A DNA stretch of 63,741 bases from Bacteroidales bacterium (GCA_018400295.1 JAGYMZ010000013.1:1-63741); one strand, 5' to 3'. Counted from the stretch's first letter, positions 7,405-16,765 are shown. The notes: generated by a model from the letters alone, not told the origin. Program-made: numbers and translations.

Positions 7405-9594
7405 CTACTTAATGAACAACAGCTCCCGGTATTTTGGCAGGGGCCACAAGTTGTCGTCGACAAGAAGTTCAAGCTTATCCACATGGCTGCGGATGACATC
7501 AAAATAGGGATGTACCTTTTTCGCATAGGCCTTCGCCTTTTGCTCAGCCGAATCCATCCGGTTGGCCACCCTGCGTTCATTGGTCATTTCTTCCACAAGC
7601 ATATTAATGCCTGCTATATGATGCGAAATCTCCTTAATGGCCTGGATCTGATTTTTGGATAATTTTATAAATGCCTGGGCATCCAATACCTCCTTAAGGC
7701 CTTTGGAATTTTCCACCAACAGGTTCTGGTATTTTATGGCGGTGGGAATGATATGATTTTTTGCAAGATCTCCCAGTACACGGGATTCGATCTGGATTTT
7801 CTTGGTATAGTTTTCCAGCATAATTTCGTACCGGGCCTTCAGTTCACGTCCGGTCAGCACATTGTTACGTGTGAACAGGTCAATGGTTTTTCCGGAGATC
7901 AGGACTTTCAAGGCTTCGGGAGTTGTTTTCAGGTCAGACAGCCCTCTTTCCCCAGCTTCTGTCTCCCATTCCTTACTATAGCTGTTCCCTTCGAAACGAA
8001 TATTTTTGGATCCGGCAATGTAATTCTGAACAACCTTAATGATGGCTTCATCCTTTTTCACCTTATGGTCGATCAGTTTATCCACTTCCGATTTAAATGC
8101 CGTTAACTGGTCCGCAACGATTAGGTTCAGTACCGACATGGCATTTGAACAGGTATCGGATGCACCAACCGCCCGGAATTCAAACTTGTTCCCGGTAAAA
8201 GCAAAAGGGGATGTCCGGTTGCGATCCGTATTGTCCAGCAGGATCTCCGGTACTTTTGGGAAACTCAGGTTGGTCCCTGTTTGCAATTCCTTGCTTATTT
8301 TTCCGGGGTTCACCCGGGTTTCAATATCATCCAGCACTCCCGACAGGTGGGATCCCACAAAAACCGAAACAATGGCCGGCGGGGCCTCATTGGCTCCCAA
8401 CCGGAGGTCGTTACCGGCGGAAGCAACACTGGCGCGCAGCAAATCCGCATTTTCATTCACGGCTTTCAATATATTTACAAGAAATGTAAGGAAGCGTAAG
8501 TTGGTTTTTGTCGTTCTGCCCGGGGTCAGGATATTCTCACCTGTATCGGTACTCAGCGACCAGTTATTATGTTTGCCGGAACCGTTAACCTTGGCATAGG
8601 GCTTTTCATGCAACAGGACGGTAAGGTCGTGGTTGCGGGCAATGCGTTGCATAATGTGCATCAGGAGCTGGTTGTGGTCAACCGAAAGGTTGACTTCCTC
8701 GAAGACAGGCGCACATTCAAACTGGTTTGGCGCAACTTCATTATGCCGGGTTTTAACCGGTATCCCAAGCCGGTGGGCTTCAATTTCAAATTCTTTCATG
8801 AATTGTTTGGCCCGCTCGGCTATGCTGCCAAAATAGTGGTCAGAAAGCTGCTGGTCTTTGGCAGACGCATGACCAAAAACCGTTCTTCCGGTCAGGACCA
8901 GATCCGGCCGCGCATAATATAATGCCGAATCCACCAGAAAATACTCCTGCTCCCAACCCAGGGTGGGATAGACCTTCTTAATACGTTTGTCAAAATATTG
9001 ACATACGTCCACAGCGGCCTTGTCAATAGCAGTAATCGCTTTCAGTAAGGGCGTTTTATAATCAAGGGCTTCGCCGGTATACGACACAAAAATGGTGGGG
9101 ATACATAAGGTATTGTCCATGAGGAAAGCCGGAGAAGTGGGGTCCCAGGCAGTATATCCGCGTGCCTCAAAGGTATTCCGGATGCCCCCGCTGGGAAAAC
9201 TGGAAGCATCTGGCTCCTGCTGCACAAGTTCACTGCCGTGGAAATTTTCTATTGCTTTTCCATCATCGGTGGGACTAATGAAGGCATCATGTTTTTCGGC
9301 CGTACTTCCGGTAAGGGGATGGAACCAGTGCGTATAATGCGTGGCGCCCTTGCTCATAGCCCAGGCTTTCAGGGAAGAGGCCACCTGATTGGCTATGCGT
9401 CGGTCGATCTTATCTCCGTGCTTAACAGCATTCATCACCTTTTGAAATGCCTCCCCGGCAAGGTATTCCTTCATGACCGACTCGTTAAAGATCAACTCGC
9501 CAAAGTAGTCGGATATTTTTCCGGAAGTGGGCTCAATCTTCCTTACTTTGCGCGAAACAGCAGCGGCTACAGCATTGAATCGTATATTATCCAT
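7405..9594 (-). CDS. glnN: Glutamine synthetase type III (GSIII)
   Basis: A 729-residue ATP-dependent ligase that makes glutamine from glutamate and ammonium in the cytoplasm. Its length is that of the GSIII family (about 700-730 residues), well above GSI or GSII, and the family is characteristic of Bacteroidota and cyanobacteria. Signatures are 'GWEQEYFLVD', 'RHNEVAPNQFECAPVFEE', the ATP-binding 'KVNGSGKHNNWS', and 'NRTSPFAFTGNKFEFRA'. AAGGA lies just before the ATG. The gene is 44 bases downstream of the sodium:solute symporter on the same strand and may be the last gene of that run. No nitrogen-control operator is recognised. Confidence 0.97.
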   Translation of the reverse strand: MDNIRFNAVAAAVSRKVRKIEPTSGKISDYFGELIFNESVMKEYLAGEAFQKVMNAVKHGDKIDRRIANQVASSLKAWAMSKGATHYTHWFHPLTGSTAEKHDAFISPTDDGKAIENFHGSELVQQEPDASSFPSGGIRNTFEARGYTAWDPTSPAFLMDNTLCIPTIFVSYTGEALDYKTPLLKAITAIDKAAVDVCQYFDKRIKKVYPTLGWEQEYFLVDSALYYARPDLVLTGRTVFGHASAKDQQLSDHYFGSIAERAKQFMKEFEIEAHRLGIPVKTRHNEVAPNQFECAPVFEEVNLSVDHNQLLMHIMQRIARNHDLTVLLHEKPYAKVNGSGKHNNWSLSTDTGENILTPGRTTKTNLRFLTFLVNILKAVNENADLLRASVASAGNDLRLGANEAPPAIVSVFVGSHLSGVLDDIETRVNPGKISKELQTGTNLSFPKVPEILLDNTDRNRTSPFAFTGNKFEFRAVGASDTCSNAMSVLNLIVADQLTAFKSEVDKLIDHKVKKDEAIIKVVQNYIAGSKNIRFEGNSYSKEWETEAGERGLSDLKTTPEALKVLISGKTIDLFTRNNVLTGRELKARYEIMLENYTKKIQIESRVLGDLAKNHIIPTAIKYQNLLVENSKGLKEVLDAQAFIKLSKNQIQAIKEISHHIAGINMLVEEMTNERRVANRMDSAEQKAKAYAKKVHPYFDVIRSHVDKLELLVDDNLWPLPKYRELLFIK

Positions 9595-9638
9595 AATTCC
9601 TTTCTAATGTCGTTCTAAATATCAATAAATATATGAAA

Positions 9639-11114
9639 TCAATTGGAATGACCGGATCCTTTGAGCCGGACAGGCCTGTGAATTATTAACAATCCGGCAA
9701 AAGTTATCAAACCGTTCAGGATTAAAAGTTCGAATCCAAAATTATAGCCATTGAACAAAACCTTGTCGTATATGCTCAATACATAACAAATGGCGGGGGA
9801 AATCACCGCAATGACAGGAACCCAGGCATCCCTGACTTTTTTCCGGGTAAACAGGCCGAAAGCATACATTCCGAGCAACGGGCCATACGTGTAACCGGCC
9901 AATGTGAACAGCCTGGATATCACCGACTGGTCATTTACGGCTCGAAAAATGATGATGACAGCGGCCAGAACGGCGGCCAGGGCAATATGGATAAAATAGC
10001 GGTGATGGATCTTTTGTTTTTCCGTCAGATCGCTCCGTTGAGGCAGTCCGAGAATATCGATGCTAAAGGAAGTGGTCAGGGCCGTCAGGGCACTATCGGC
10101 ACTGGAATACGCTGCTGCGATCAATCCGATGATAAACACAATTCCCGCCAGCGGAGTCAAATGCTGAAGGGCAATGGTTGGAAAGAGGTCATCGGTAAGT
10201 GCAGGGACAGGTATCTGCATGCGAAAGGAATACAAATACAGAACAGCACCCAGTATGAGAAAAATAAAGTTGACCGGTACCAGAGACCAACTCATCCAGT
10301 AAACATTTTTTTTCGCTTCTTTCAAATTACGGCAGCTCAGGTTTTTTTGCATCATATCCTGGTCCAGGCCTGTCATCACAACGGCAATAAAAGCACCGGC
10401 CAGAAAATCCTTCAGGAAAAAATGCTTATGTTGCCAGTTGGTATAGGTAAATTGCGACAGATCGGAACGGAATACATCCGACAGCAGATCCCCCAGGGGC
10501 TGTCCAAGCTGACTGGATATCAGTATGATGGTTAATATTACTGCCAGAAGCATAAAGGTTGTCTGCAGCATATCGGTCCATACGATGGTTTTGATCCCTC
10601 CTTTATATGTATAGAGCAAGATCAGGACGATAAAAAGCAATACGGTGAACCAAAACGGAATGCCCCAGCGGTCAAAAACAAACAATTGCAACACATTTAC
10701 AACCAGAAACATCCTGAAAGAAGCCCCGATGATCCTGGAAAGCAGAAAAAAGAAAGCCCCGGTTTTGTATGACCAGAAACCGAAGCGTTGTTCCAGGTAT
10801 GTATAGATGGAAGTAAGATTAAGCCGGTAATAAAGAGGCAGCAAGACATTCGCAATAACGGCATATCCTACAAGGTAACCCAGGACGATCACAATATATG
10901 AAAAACGGGTAGCACCGACATCCCCGGGGATGGAAATAAAAGTAACCCCGGAAAGGGATGCACCGATCATGCCATAAGCAACAACATACCAGGGAGATTG
11001 CCGGTTGCCAATAAAAAAGGCCTCATTTCCTGAACGGCGGGAAGTAAGCCATCCCAATGTGAAGAGCAGTGCAGTATAGATCAGGAAGCAGAAAAATATA
11101 ACAAAAGGTGTCAC
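9639..11114 (-). CDS. Sodium:solute symporter (SSS family)
   Basis: A 491-residue inner-membrane protein with about thirteen predicted helices. The early 'GVTFISIPGDVGATRFSY' and the later 'GLIAAAYSSADSALTALTTSFSIDIL' are typical of the SSS family; the second contains the conserved serines associated with the Na2 sodium site. Members take up sugars, amino acids, carboxylates or sialic acid with sodium; the substrate here cannot be read. The start overlaps the stop of the upstream heptose-bisphosphatase gene by four bases (ATGA), so translation is coupled to the heptose operon. This could mean uptake of a glycan building block, or simply operon packing. Confidence 0.92.
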   Translation of the reverse strand: MTPFVIFFCFLIYTALLFTLGWLTSRRSGNEAFFIGNRQSPWYVVAYGMIGASLSGVTFISIPGDVGATRFSYIVIVLGYLVGYAVIANVLLPLYYRLNLTSIYTYLEQRFGFWSYKTGAFFFLLSRIIGASFRMFLVVNVLQLFVFDRWGIPFWFTVLLFIVLILLYTYKGGIKTIVWTDMLQTTFMLLAVILTIILISSQLGQPLGDLLSDVFRSDLSQFTYTNWQHKHFFLKDFLAGAFIAVVMTGLDQDMMQKNLSCRNLKEAKKNVYWMSWSLVPVNFIFLILGAVLYLYSFRMQIPVPALTDDLFPTIALQHLTPLAGIVFIIGLIAAAYSSADSALTALTTSFSIDILGLPQRSDLTEKQKIHHRYFIHIALAAVLAAVIIIFRAVNDQSVISRLFTLAGYTYGPLLGMYAFGLFTRKKVRDAWVPVIAVISPAICYVLSIYDKVLFNGYNFGFELLILNGLITFAGLLIIHRPVRLKGSGHSN

Positions 11115-11674
11115 TGATTGGCTTTTTTCACAAGTTCAACAGCAAAATCATACAGGGATCCAAAGGCAAAATCCACGGCCGGATCCTGAACCAAATCCTT
11201 TTCCCCGATGCCAACGGTGAACATCTCCAGGTTTTTCCCAAATTCCATATCGCTCATGGAATCCCCAACCATCAGGGATTTTTTAAAATCGACACCGGGA
11301 TAATCCTGTAATGCTTGTTCACCCATGCCCGTTGATGGCTTGCGCGTGGGGTGTTTTTCTTCTTCGAGGTAGGGACTATGGTATATTTTTGTGATCCGGC
11401 CACCACCGTCAATGATTTTTTTCTGCATATAGCGGTGTATCATATCCAGTTCTTTCACAGACATGATGCCTTTGTGGATCCCTTGCTGGTTTGTAACGAT
11501 AAAGATATGCCCGAAAATTTCCGACAAAATCCGCATTGCCTGCAGTGCACCTGCTGTGAATTCAAACTCATCGATGGACTTTACGTAATCGTTTTCAAGC
11601 TTGCGGTTGATCACACCATCCCGGTCAAGGAACAGGGACCATTGCCGGTCAATGTATAAATCCTTTAAGATCAT
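11111..11674 (-). CDS. HAD-IIIA phosphatase, heptose-1,7-bisphosphate 7-phosphatase-like
   Basis: A 187-residue HAD phosphatase. Motif I is FLDRDGV with catalytic Asp17 and Asp19, motif II lies in 'IVTNQQGI', Lys in 'TRKPSTGM', and motif IV is 'VGDSMSDME'. The operon (gmhA, nucleotidyltransferase, this gene) assigns it the GmhB step, removal of the 7-phosphate from D-glycero-D-manno-heptose 1,7-bisphosphate. Unlike E. coli GmhB, the loop before the Lys motif ('HSPYLEEEKHPTRKP') lacks the zinc-binding cysteines. The start at 11674 overlaps the upstream gene by 26 bases; an ATG at 11713 would overlap it by 65. Histidinol-phosphatase activity is a less likely alternative. Confidence 0.82.
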   Translation of the reverse strand: MILKDLYIDRQWSLFLDRDGVINRKLENDYVKSIDEFEFTAGALQAMRILSEIFGHIFIVTNQQGIHKGIMSVKELDMIHRYMQKKIIDGGGRITKIYHSPYLEEEKHPTRKPSTGMGEQALQDYPGVDFKKSLMVGDSMSDMEFGKNLEMFTVGIGEKDLVQDPAVDFAFGSLYDFAVELVKKANQ

Positions 11675-12359
11675 TTTGCGCGGTCTTATAATCTTCAGGA
11701 AGACCAATATCAATAAAATAGGAATGGCATTTCATGCCATAAAAAGCTTCTTTCCCGAAGTATTTTTGCAGAAACTCCTTTTCAAATGAAAATCTTTCCG
11801 GAATGGGGTATTTTTCAAGAAGCGCCCGGTCGATCATATATAATCCGCCGTTCATTAGTCCCGGGCCCTCCCCTGCCGGTGCTTTTTCCCTGAAGCCGGT
11901 GATCCTGTTCGATGGGTTTATTTCTACCCTTCCGTATCTGGAAGGGTGATCCATGAATTTCAGTGCCATGCAAAGCGTTGCAATGTGTATCTTTCGGAAA
12001 TCATCAAGGCGTTTCAGATTTACGTCAAAATACGTATCGCCGTTCAAAACCAGAAAAACAGATTCTTTGATCAGGGGCAAGGCACTGATGATGGCACCTC
12101 CGGTCCCGAGCGGAACCTCTTCGACGGAATAGGCAATATGCATTCCTTTGTAAGCATGGCCGAAATATTCCATGATCTGTCCAGACCTGTAACCGGCCGC
12201 AACGACAACTTTTCGTACACCCCATTTATTCAGGTACTGCAACTGGTACTCCAGAAAAGGCCGCCCGTCAATGGGTGCCATGGCTTTGGCTTTATCCGGG
12301 ACGGCAGCGCGTAACCGTGTACCCAGTCCCCCGGCCAGTATAATGGCTTCTTGGATCAC
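11649..12359 (-). CDS. hddC: Nucleotidyltransferase, heptose-1-phosphate guanylyltransferase-like (HddC)
   Basis: A 236-residue sugar-phosphate nucleotidyltransferase. The N-terminal signature LAGGLGTRLR (about 8-17) with PDKAKAM (21-27) binds the nucleoside triphosphate. 'LVLNGDTYFDVNL' carries the metal-binding Asp. Length and neighbours match HddC, which activates D-glycero-alpha-D-manno-heptose-1-phosphate to the GDP-sugar; ADP or another nucleotide cannot be excluded. The start overlaps the gmhA stop by four bases, and the 3' end overlaps the phosphatase gene, so the three are translationally coupled. Confidence 0.85.
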   Translation of the reverse strand: MIQEAIILAGGLGTRLRAAVPDKAKAMAPIDGRPFLEYQLQYLNKWGVRKVVVAAGYRSGQIMEYFGHAYKGMHIAYSVEEVPLGTGGAIISALPLIKESVFLVLNGDTYFDVNLKRLDDFRKIHIATLCMALKFMDHPSRYGRVEINPSNRITGFREKAPAGEGPGLMNGGLYMIDRALLEKYPIPERFSFEKEFLQKYFGKEAFYGMKCHSYFIDIGLPEDYKTAQNDLKGFIH

Positions 12360-12928
12360 TTGTCAGGAAATATTTCGGACTCAATAATTTCACAAATGAT
12401 ATGTCCGATCAATATATGTGTTTCCTGTATGCGCGGAACTTCTTCCGAAGGGACACATATGGTTATCTTACACAGGTTCTTCATTTCCCCGCCGCTTTTT
12501 CCGGACAACCCCACGGATTTCAGGCCCATTCCATTTGCTTTTTTTATGGCATTCAGTATATTTTTGGAATTGCCCGAAGTTGACAAACAGATCATTACAT
12601 CTCCTTCACTACCCCGGGCTTCCACCAAACGGGCAAATACATGTTCAAATCCGTAGTCGTTGGCCACGGCTGTCAGGTATGAGGTATTCACGTGCAATGC
12701 TTCAGCGTCAAGAGGCGAACGATCCTTGAGATATTTGCCCGACAACTCTGCGGCTATGTGTTGCGCATCCGCCGCACTGCCGCCATTGCCACAAAGCAGA
12801 ACTTTATGGCCGTTTCGAAAAGCATTGATACATTTTGTGGCGATCATGCGGATCTGGTCCAGCAATTCATCATCCCTGAGCATTTCTTCTTTGATCCCAA
12901 TGGCTTCCTGTATTCTGTCCTGAATCAT
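12356..12928 (-). CDS. gmhA: Sedoheptulose-7-phosphate isomerase
   Basis: A 190-residue SIS-domain protein that converts sedoheptulose-7-phosphate to D-glycero-D-manno-heptose-7-phosphate, the first step of heptose synthesis. Family motifs are 'LLCGNGGSAADAQHIAAEL' (44-62), 'TAVANDYGFE', 'CLSTSGNSKNI' and 'RIQETHILIGHIICE'. The ATG at 12928 was chosen because it starts the normal GmhA N-terminus; a start at 13000 would overlap the nitroreductase gene. It overlaps hddC by four bases. Confidence 0.94.
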   Translation of the reverse strand: MIQDRIQEAIGIKEEMLRDDELLDQIRMIATKCINAFRNGHKVLLCGNGGSAADAQHIAAELSGKYLKDRSPLDAEALHVNTSYLTAVANDYGFEHVFARLVEARGSEGDVMICLSTSGNSKNILNAIKKANGMGLKSVGLSGKSGGEMKNLCKITICVPSEEVPRIQETHILIGHIICEIIESEIFPDK

Positions 12929-12944
12929 TGTAAGAATATTAACG

Positions 12945-13469
12945 TTATTTGAATCTTTCTTTGTAAACGATCTTGTCCAGAGGTTTTCTGTCTTCCACAT
13001 GCCGGTTGGCCGCTTTATTGTCGGCCGGGTATCCCAAAGGAAAAATAACCATGGGTTCGATATGTGAAGGCAGTTGAAGCAGTTCGCTCAGCTTGTCCCG
13101 GTCAAAATTACACACCCAGCACGTTGACAGTCCCAGGGCAGTCGCCGCCAGCGTCATATGGTCCGAAGCAATGGCTACATCAATATCGCAATGGTCTTTA
13201 CCATCGGACCGGGTCCAGGATTGCTTGTGATCGCCACAAACCACAATAGCCAAAGGAGCAGTAGCAAACCAGTCGCGGTCATATACCTCATGCATCCCTT
13301 TTAACTGATCCTCTTCCTGTACAACGATAAATATCCAGGGTTGCTTATTCACAGCCGAAGGAGCGATCCTTCCCGCTTCCAGCACTTTGTTCAGTTTCTC
13401 CGGTTCGACCTTCGCATCCAGAAAATTCCTGGAAGAAAAACGTTTCTTTGCCAAATCTATAAAATCCAT
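12945..13469 (-). CDS. Nitroreductase family protein
   Basis: A 174-residue FMN-dependent oxidoreductase of the nitroreductase superfamily. 'RFSSRNF' at the start and 'AGRIAPSAVNKQPW' match the FMN-phosphate contacts, and 'AATALGLSTCWVCNFD' plus 'PLGYPAD' are typical of the C-terminal half. Such enzymes reduce nitro-compounds or quinones with NAD(P)H, or remove halogens; the real substrate is unknown. It is the first gene of the leftward run leading into gmhA, 16 bases before the chosen gmhA start, though a role in heptose synthesis is not implied. Confidence 0.88.
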   Translation of the reverse strand: MDFIDLAKKRFSSRNFLDAKVEPEKLNKVLEAGRIAPSAVNKQPWIFIVVQEEDQLKGMHEVYDRDWFATAPLAIVVCGDHKQSWTRSDGKDHCDIDVAIASDHMTLAATALGLSTCWVCNFDRDKLSELLQLPSHIEPMVIFPLGYPADNKAANRHVEDRKPLDKIVYKERFK

Positions 13470-13483
13470 AACTGAAATTTTGA

Positions 13484-13491
13484 CAAAAATA
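13484..13491 (-). promoter_or_regulatory. Putative -7 element for nitroreductase/heptose operon
   Basis: Read on the minus strand this is TATTTTTG, a full match to TAnnTTTG, 14 bases before the ATG at 13469. No well-spaced -33 element is evident. Confidence 0.5.
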
Positions 13492-13780
13492 ACATAAGTA
13501 GGGGAATACGTTCACAGTATTTGTGTGTATTTCAACATTAAAGACAAATAATTCCTGGTATTCCAGGCGGCAATAAGCTTAGGCGTGCACATACCCGTAA
13601 AATCAACCGGCCTGATATGATGCAGTATCCGGAAGTTTTCCCCGTGTCGCAGCACGGTTTATCCGCACGGTGAGGCATCTTTTTTCTAAATTAGCGGATC
13701 GTATCCATGCTTACAACAAACAAAATGAGCCTAAGAAACCTGAAACAATCGTTAAACAGCATCTCATACGTCAACGCATC
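13492..13780. other. Intergenic region between nitroreductase and methyltransferase
   Basis: Together with the -7 element this gap is about 310 bases long. I see no RNA gene or clear terminator. The methyltransferase frame stays open back to an ATG at 13670, but that 37-residue extension is basic and featureless, so I treat it as untranslated. Confidence 0.4.
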
Positions 13781-14572
13781 ATGAAAAAACTCATTGGTTG
13801 GATTATCCGTTTTGTTCCCCGCAGACATTTGCAACGGCTCAGTCACGTTGCTTCCCGGATCCTGGGCCTTATCTACCGGGGAAACGATGTTGAGTGCCCG
13901 GTTTGCGGTGCCACATACAGGAAGTTTTTGCCATACGGCCGGTTTAGGTCTCGGGATAACGCATTGTGCCCCAATTGTCTTTCCCTGGAACGGCATCGTC
14001 TGATGTGGTTATATCTGCGGGATCACACCAATTTTTTTACGGCACCTTTGAAAGTCCTGCATATAGCCCCGGAGTTCTGTTTCATTAAGCGTTTCAACGA
14101 ACTGAAAAATCTCGATTATTTTCCTGCGGATCTGGAATCCCCTCTGGCCCGGGTCAAACTGGATGTTCAGAACATACCTTTTGATGACAACACCTTCGAT
14201 GTGGTATTTTGCAATCATACAATGGAGCATGTGGATAATGATATACGGGCCATGCAAGAGCTTTACCGCGTATTGAAAAATGGGGGCTGGGGGATCATCA
14301 TATCCCCGATCAACATACAAAGGAAGAAAACCTATGAAGACCCGCGCATCACTGCTCCCAGGGAGAGGGAAAAACATTTCGGACAGCACGACCATCTGCG
14401 TGAGTATGGCCTGGATTATCCGGAACGGCTCAAAAAGGGTGGTTTTAAAGTAGAGACTGTTGATGTTCTTTCCGGTATGGACCCCGGCCTGGTTAATCGG
14501 TATGCCCTCCTGACCTATGACGAGCGAACGGCAGAAGACCTGTTATATGTTGTAAAAAAACGCAATGAATGA
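13781..14572 (+). CDS. SAM-dependent methyltransferase with N-terminal zinc ribbon
   Basis: A 263-residue protein with two CxxC pairs (Cys39/42 and Cys63/66; 'CPVCG', 'CPNC') that probably bind zinc, followed by a class I methyltransferase domain. Motif I is 'VLHIAPE', and 'FDVVFCNHTMEHV' with 'YRVLKNGGWGIII' are Methyltransf_11 hallmarks. Such zinc-ribbon methyltransferases are often found in cell-surface glycan loci, fitting the neighbouring glycosyltransferases, but the substrate is unknown. The ATG at 13781 gives a typical 'MKKLIGWIIRF' start; an ATG at 13670 would add 37 residues. It converges on the hddA operon. Confidence 0.82.
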   Translation: MKKLIGWIIRFVPRRHLQRLSHVASRILGLIYRGNDVECPVCGATYRKFLPYGRFRSRDNALCPNCLSLERHRLMWLYLRDHTNFFTAPLKVLHIAPEFCFIKRFNELKNLDYFPADLESPLARVKLDVQNIPFDDNTFDVVFCNHTMEHVDNDIRAMQELYRVLKNGGWGIIISPINIQRKKTYEDPRITAPREREKHFGQHDHLREYGLDYPERLKKGGFKVETVDVLSGMDPGLVNRYALLTYDERTAEDLLYVVKKRNE

Positions 14573-14584
14573 CGCAGGTTGAGA

Positions 14585-15607
14585 TCAAATGCTCCAGGTT
14601 GTCAGTCCGTTCCTGGTAAATTCATACCGGTGGGCGATGCCACCGAATTTCTTCAGTGCGTTGACAACCTTATACCGGCCATTGTTCGGACAATAAAATA
14701 TCATAAAACCGCCGCCGCCGGCCCCGGAGATCTTGCCACCCAGCGCACCGTTATCCATGGCAGTCTGATAGATCTTATCAATCACCGAATTAGAGATCCC
14801 TGCGGCCATCAGTTTTTTATTTCTCCAGCCAAAATCCAGGATCTCCCCTATCTGGTCGAGTTTGCCTTTTAGCAGAGCTTCCTTCATCATAACCGCTTGC
14901 TTCTTGAGCTTATGGGTAGCTTCTATGGTGATCTCATGCTGGTTGATCACATTTTGCGATTGCCGTTCAATGATCTGCGAAGAAAGCCGGCTGGTGCGTG
15001 TATTAAAAAGGATCAGGTTATGGGCCAGTTCATTCAGGTACTGGGGGCGAATACGGAGCGGATTGACGATCACTTTGTTTTCATTAAAAAACTCCATAAA
15101 ATTCACTCCTCCAAAGGTAGCCGCATATTGATCTTGTTTTCCCCCGGCCATCTTCAGGTCTATCCGCTCCACTTCGTAAGCCACTCTTGCCAGGTCATAT
15201 TCACCCAAAGGCAGGTTGAGCCATTCCGCAAAGGCACCCAGTACCGTCACCGCCAGTGTAGAGGAAGAACCCAGTCCGGAGCCCGGAGGGGCATCCACAA
15301 AAGTAGACAGTTCAAAAGACAACGGCTCTCCCGTATAATCACTTACCACCCTGTTGTATATCCCTTTAAGCAGGTTCAGGTCACCGTTGAAAGGCAATTG
15401 TTCCATGCTGTCGTACTCATACCGCTCATTGTTATCGATGGAATAAAGGACGATCTTATGATCATCCCTGGGAACGATGGTTGCATGGGCGAACATGCTG
15501 ATGGTCGCATTCAGGATGGCTCCGCCGTAAATATCGGAATAGGGTGCTACATCTGTTCCACCTCCTGCAAGACCAATCCTTAAAGGTGCTTTGCTCCTGA
15601 CGATCAT
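14585..15607 (-). CDS. hddA: GHMP kinase, D-glycero-alpha-D-manno-heptose-7-phosphate kinase (HddA-like)
   Basis: A 340-residue GHMP-family sugar kinase. 'APLRIGLAGGGTDVAPY' (7-23), the ATP loop PPGSGLGSSST (107-117), and 'GGKISGAGGGGFMIFYC' near the end define the family. HddA phosphorylates C1 of heptose-7-phosphate, and with GmhA, the HAD phosphatase and the nucleotidyltransferase at 11.1-12.9 kb it completes the pathway to an activated heptose. It is the last gene of a leftward operon, nine bases after the GT4 gene. Confidence 0.9.
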   Translation of the reverse strand: MIVRSKAPLRIGLAGGGTDVAPYSDIYGGAILNATISMFAHATIVPRDDHKIVLYSIDNNERYEYDSMEQLPFNGDLNLLKGIYNRVVSDYTGEPLSFELSTFVDAPPGSGLGSSSTLAVTVLGAFAEWLNLPLGEYDLARVAYEVERIDLKMAGGKQDQYAATFGGVNFMEFFNENKVIVNPLRIRPQYLNELAHNLILFNTRTSRLSSQIIERQSQNVINQHEITIEATHKLKKQAVMMKEALLKGKLDQIGEILDFGWRNKKLMAAGISNSVIDKIYQTAMDNGALGGKISGAGGGGFMIFYCPNNGRYKVVNALKKFGGIAHRYEFTRNGLTTWSI

Positions 15608-15616
15608 TATTTCCGG

Positions 15617-16765
15617 TTAATTGATTTTTTGTATTAACGCATCGATTGCTGAAATCATGTTTTCCCAGGAATATTTTTTCTTTTCCTCCTTTATATTCGC
15701 TTCAAACATCTGCATTTTATTGTTCTTGAAATAATCCAGGATGGCACCGGCAATTTCCCGGACCCCGGGATTTACCACATAGCCCACTTTGTTATGGGGT
15801 ACCATTTCAGGAAGGGCGCCCACATTGGAAACCACCATGGGTTTATCAAAGTGGTAGGCTACCTGGGTAACACCGCTCTGGGTAGCTTCCTTATAGGGTT
15901 GGACCACCAGATCGCTGGCACAAAAATACATGTACACCTCATTATTCGGTATAAAAGCATTATCCATGATCACCCGGCCGGTCAGACCGTGCTTTTTTAC
16001 GATTTCATGGTAAGGCTGCGGATCCGTATAAAACTCCCCGGCCACGATCAGTTTCAGGCGAAGCTGCCGCAAACGGCTATCTGCGAATGCTTCCAACAAC
16101 AGATCAAGCCCTTTGTAATCCCTTACAAAACCAAAAAACAACAGATAGTGCCAGTCCTTTTCCATTCCCAGGCGCTCCAGTGCCACATCCCTGGGTACCG
16201 GATCGCCAAAGTTATCATACAGGGGATGGAAACAAAGTTCCCTGGGCTTTTTTTTGTCGAAACGGTCAAGATCATTCAGCACCGATCGGGACATTGCCAC
16301 GCACCCATCGACAGGTTTCAGGAAATACCGTGTAAGCATTTTATCCCCGGGCCTTTTTTCATGCGGGATCACATTATCCGTAATGGCAATGATGCGGGAT
16401 ACCCGGTTCTTTTTGATCTTTCTTGCCAGGGTTCCAAGGCATGGCCCCATAAAGGGAAGCCAATAACGCATGATGACCAGATCGGCGTTATGTTCCCGGA
16501 TCTCCTTTCCTACCCGCAGCCAGTTCAAGGGGTTGATCGAATTGATCCGGGTTTTAATCAGCAACCCTTCCGGAGGCTCTTCATCAGAATATTGCGTTTT
16601 TCCCGGGAACAGGAAACCGGGATACTGCAACTTGAAATTATAGATGATCACATGATCGCCATTATCCTGATAGGCTTTTGCCAATCGTTCATTGAACGTA
16701 GCGATCCCCCCACCTCTCAGCGGATAAGCAGAACCGACAATGATCACTTTTCTGGGATTTCTCAT
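15617..16765 (-). CDS. Glycosyltransferase family 4
   Basis: A 382-residue GT-B glycosyltransferase. The N-terminal 'SAYPLRGGGIATFNERLA' is the acceptor-side glycine-rich loop; the C-terminal domain has 'LLFFGFVRDYKGLDLLLEAF' and the donor-binding 'VQPYKEATQSGVTQVAYHF'. It transfers a nucleotide-sugar unit to an envelope glycan or lipid-linked acceptor on the cytoplasmic side. The start overlaps the GT2 stop by four bases and hddA follows by nine, so a role in using or supplying heptose is plausible. Donor and acceptor are not deducible. Confidence 0.9.
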   Translation of the reverse strand: MRNPRKVIIVGSAYPLRGGGIATFNERLAKAYQDNGDHVIIYNFKLQYPGFLFPGKTQYSDEEPPEGLLIKTRINSINPLNWLRVGKEIREHNADLVIMRYWLPFMGPCLGTLARKIKKNRVSRIIAITDNVIPHEKRPGDKMLTRYFLKPVDGCVAMSRSVLNDLDRFDKKKPRELCFHPLYDNFGDPVPRDVALERLGMEKDWHYLLFFGFVRDYKGLDLLLEAFADSRLRQLRLKLIVAGEFYTDPQPYHEIVKKHGLTGRVIMDNAFIPNNEVYMYFCASDLVVQPYKEATQSGVTQVAYHFDKPMVVSNVGALPEMVPHNKVGYVVNPGVREIAGAILDYFKNNKMQMFEANIKEEKKKYSWENMISAIDALIQKIN

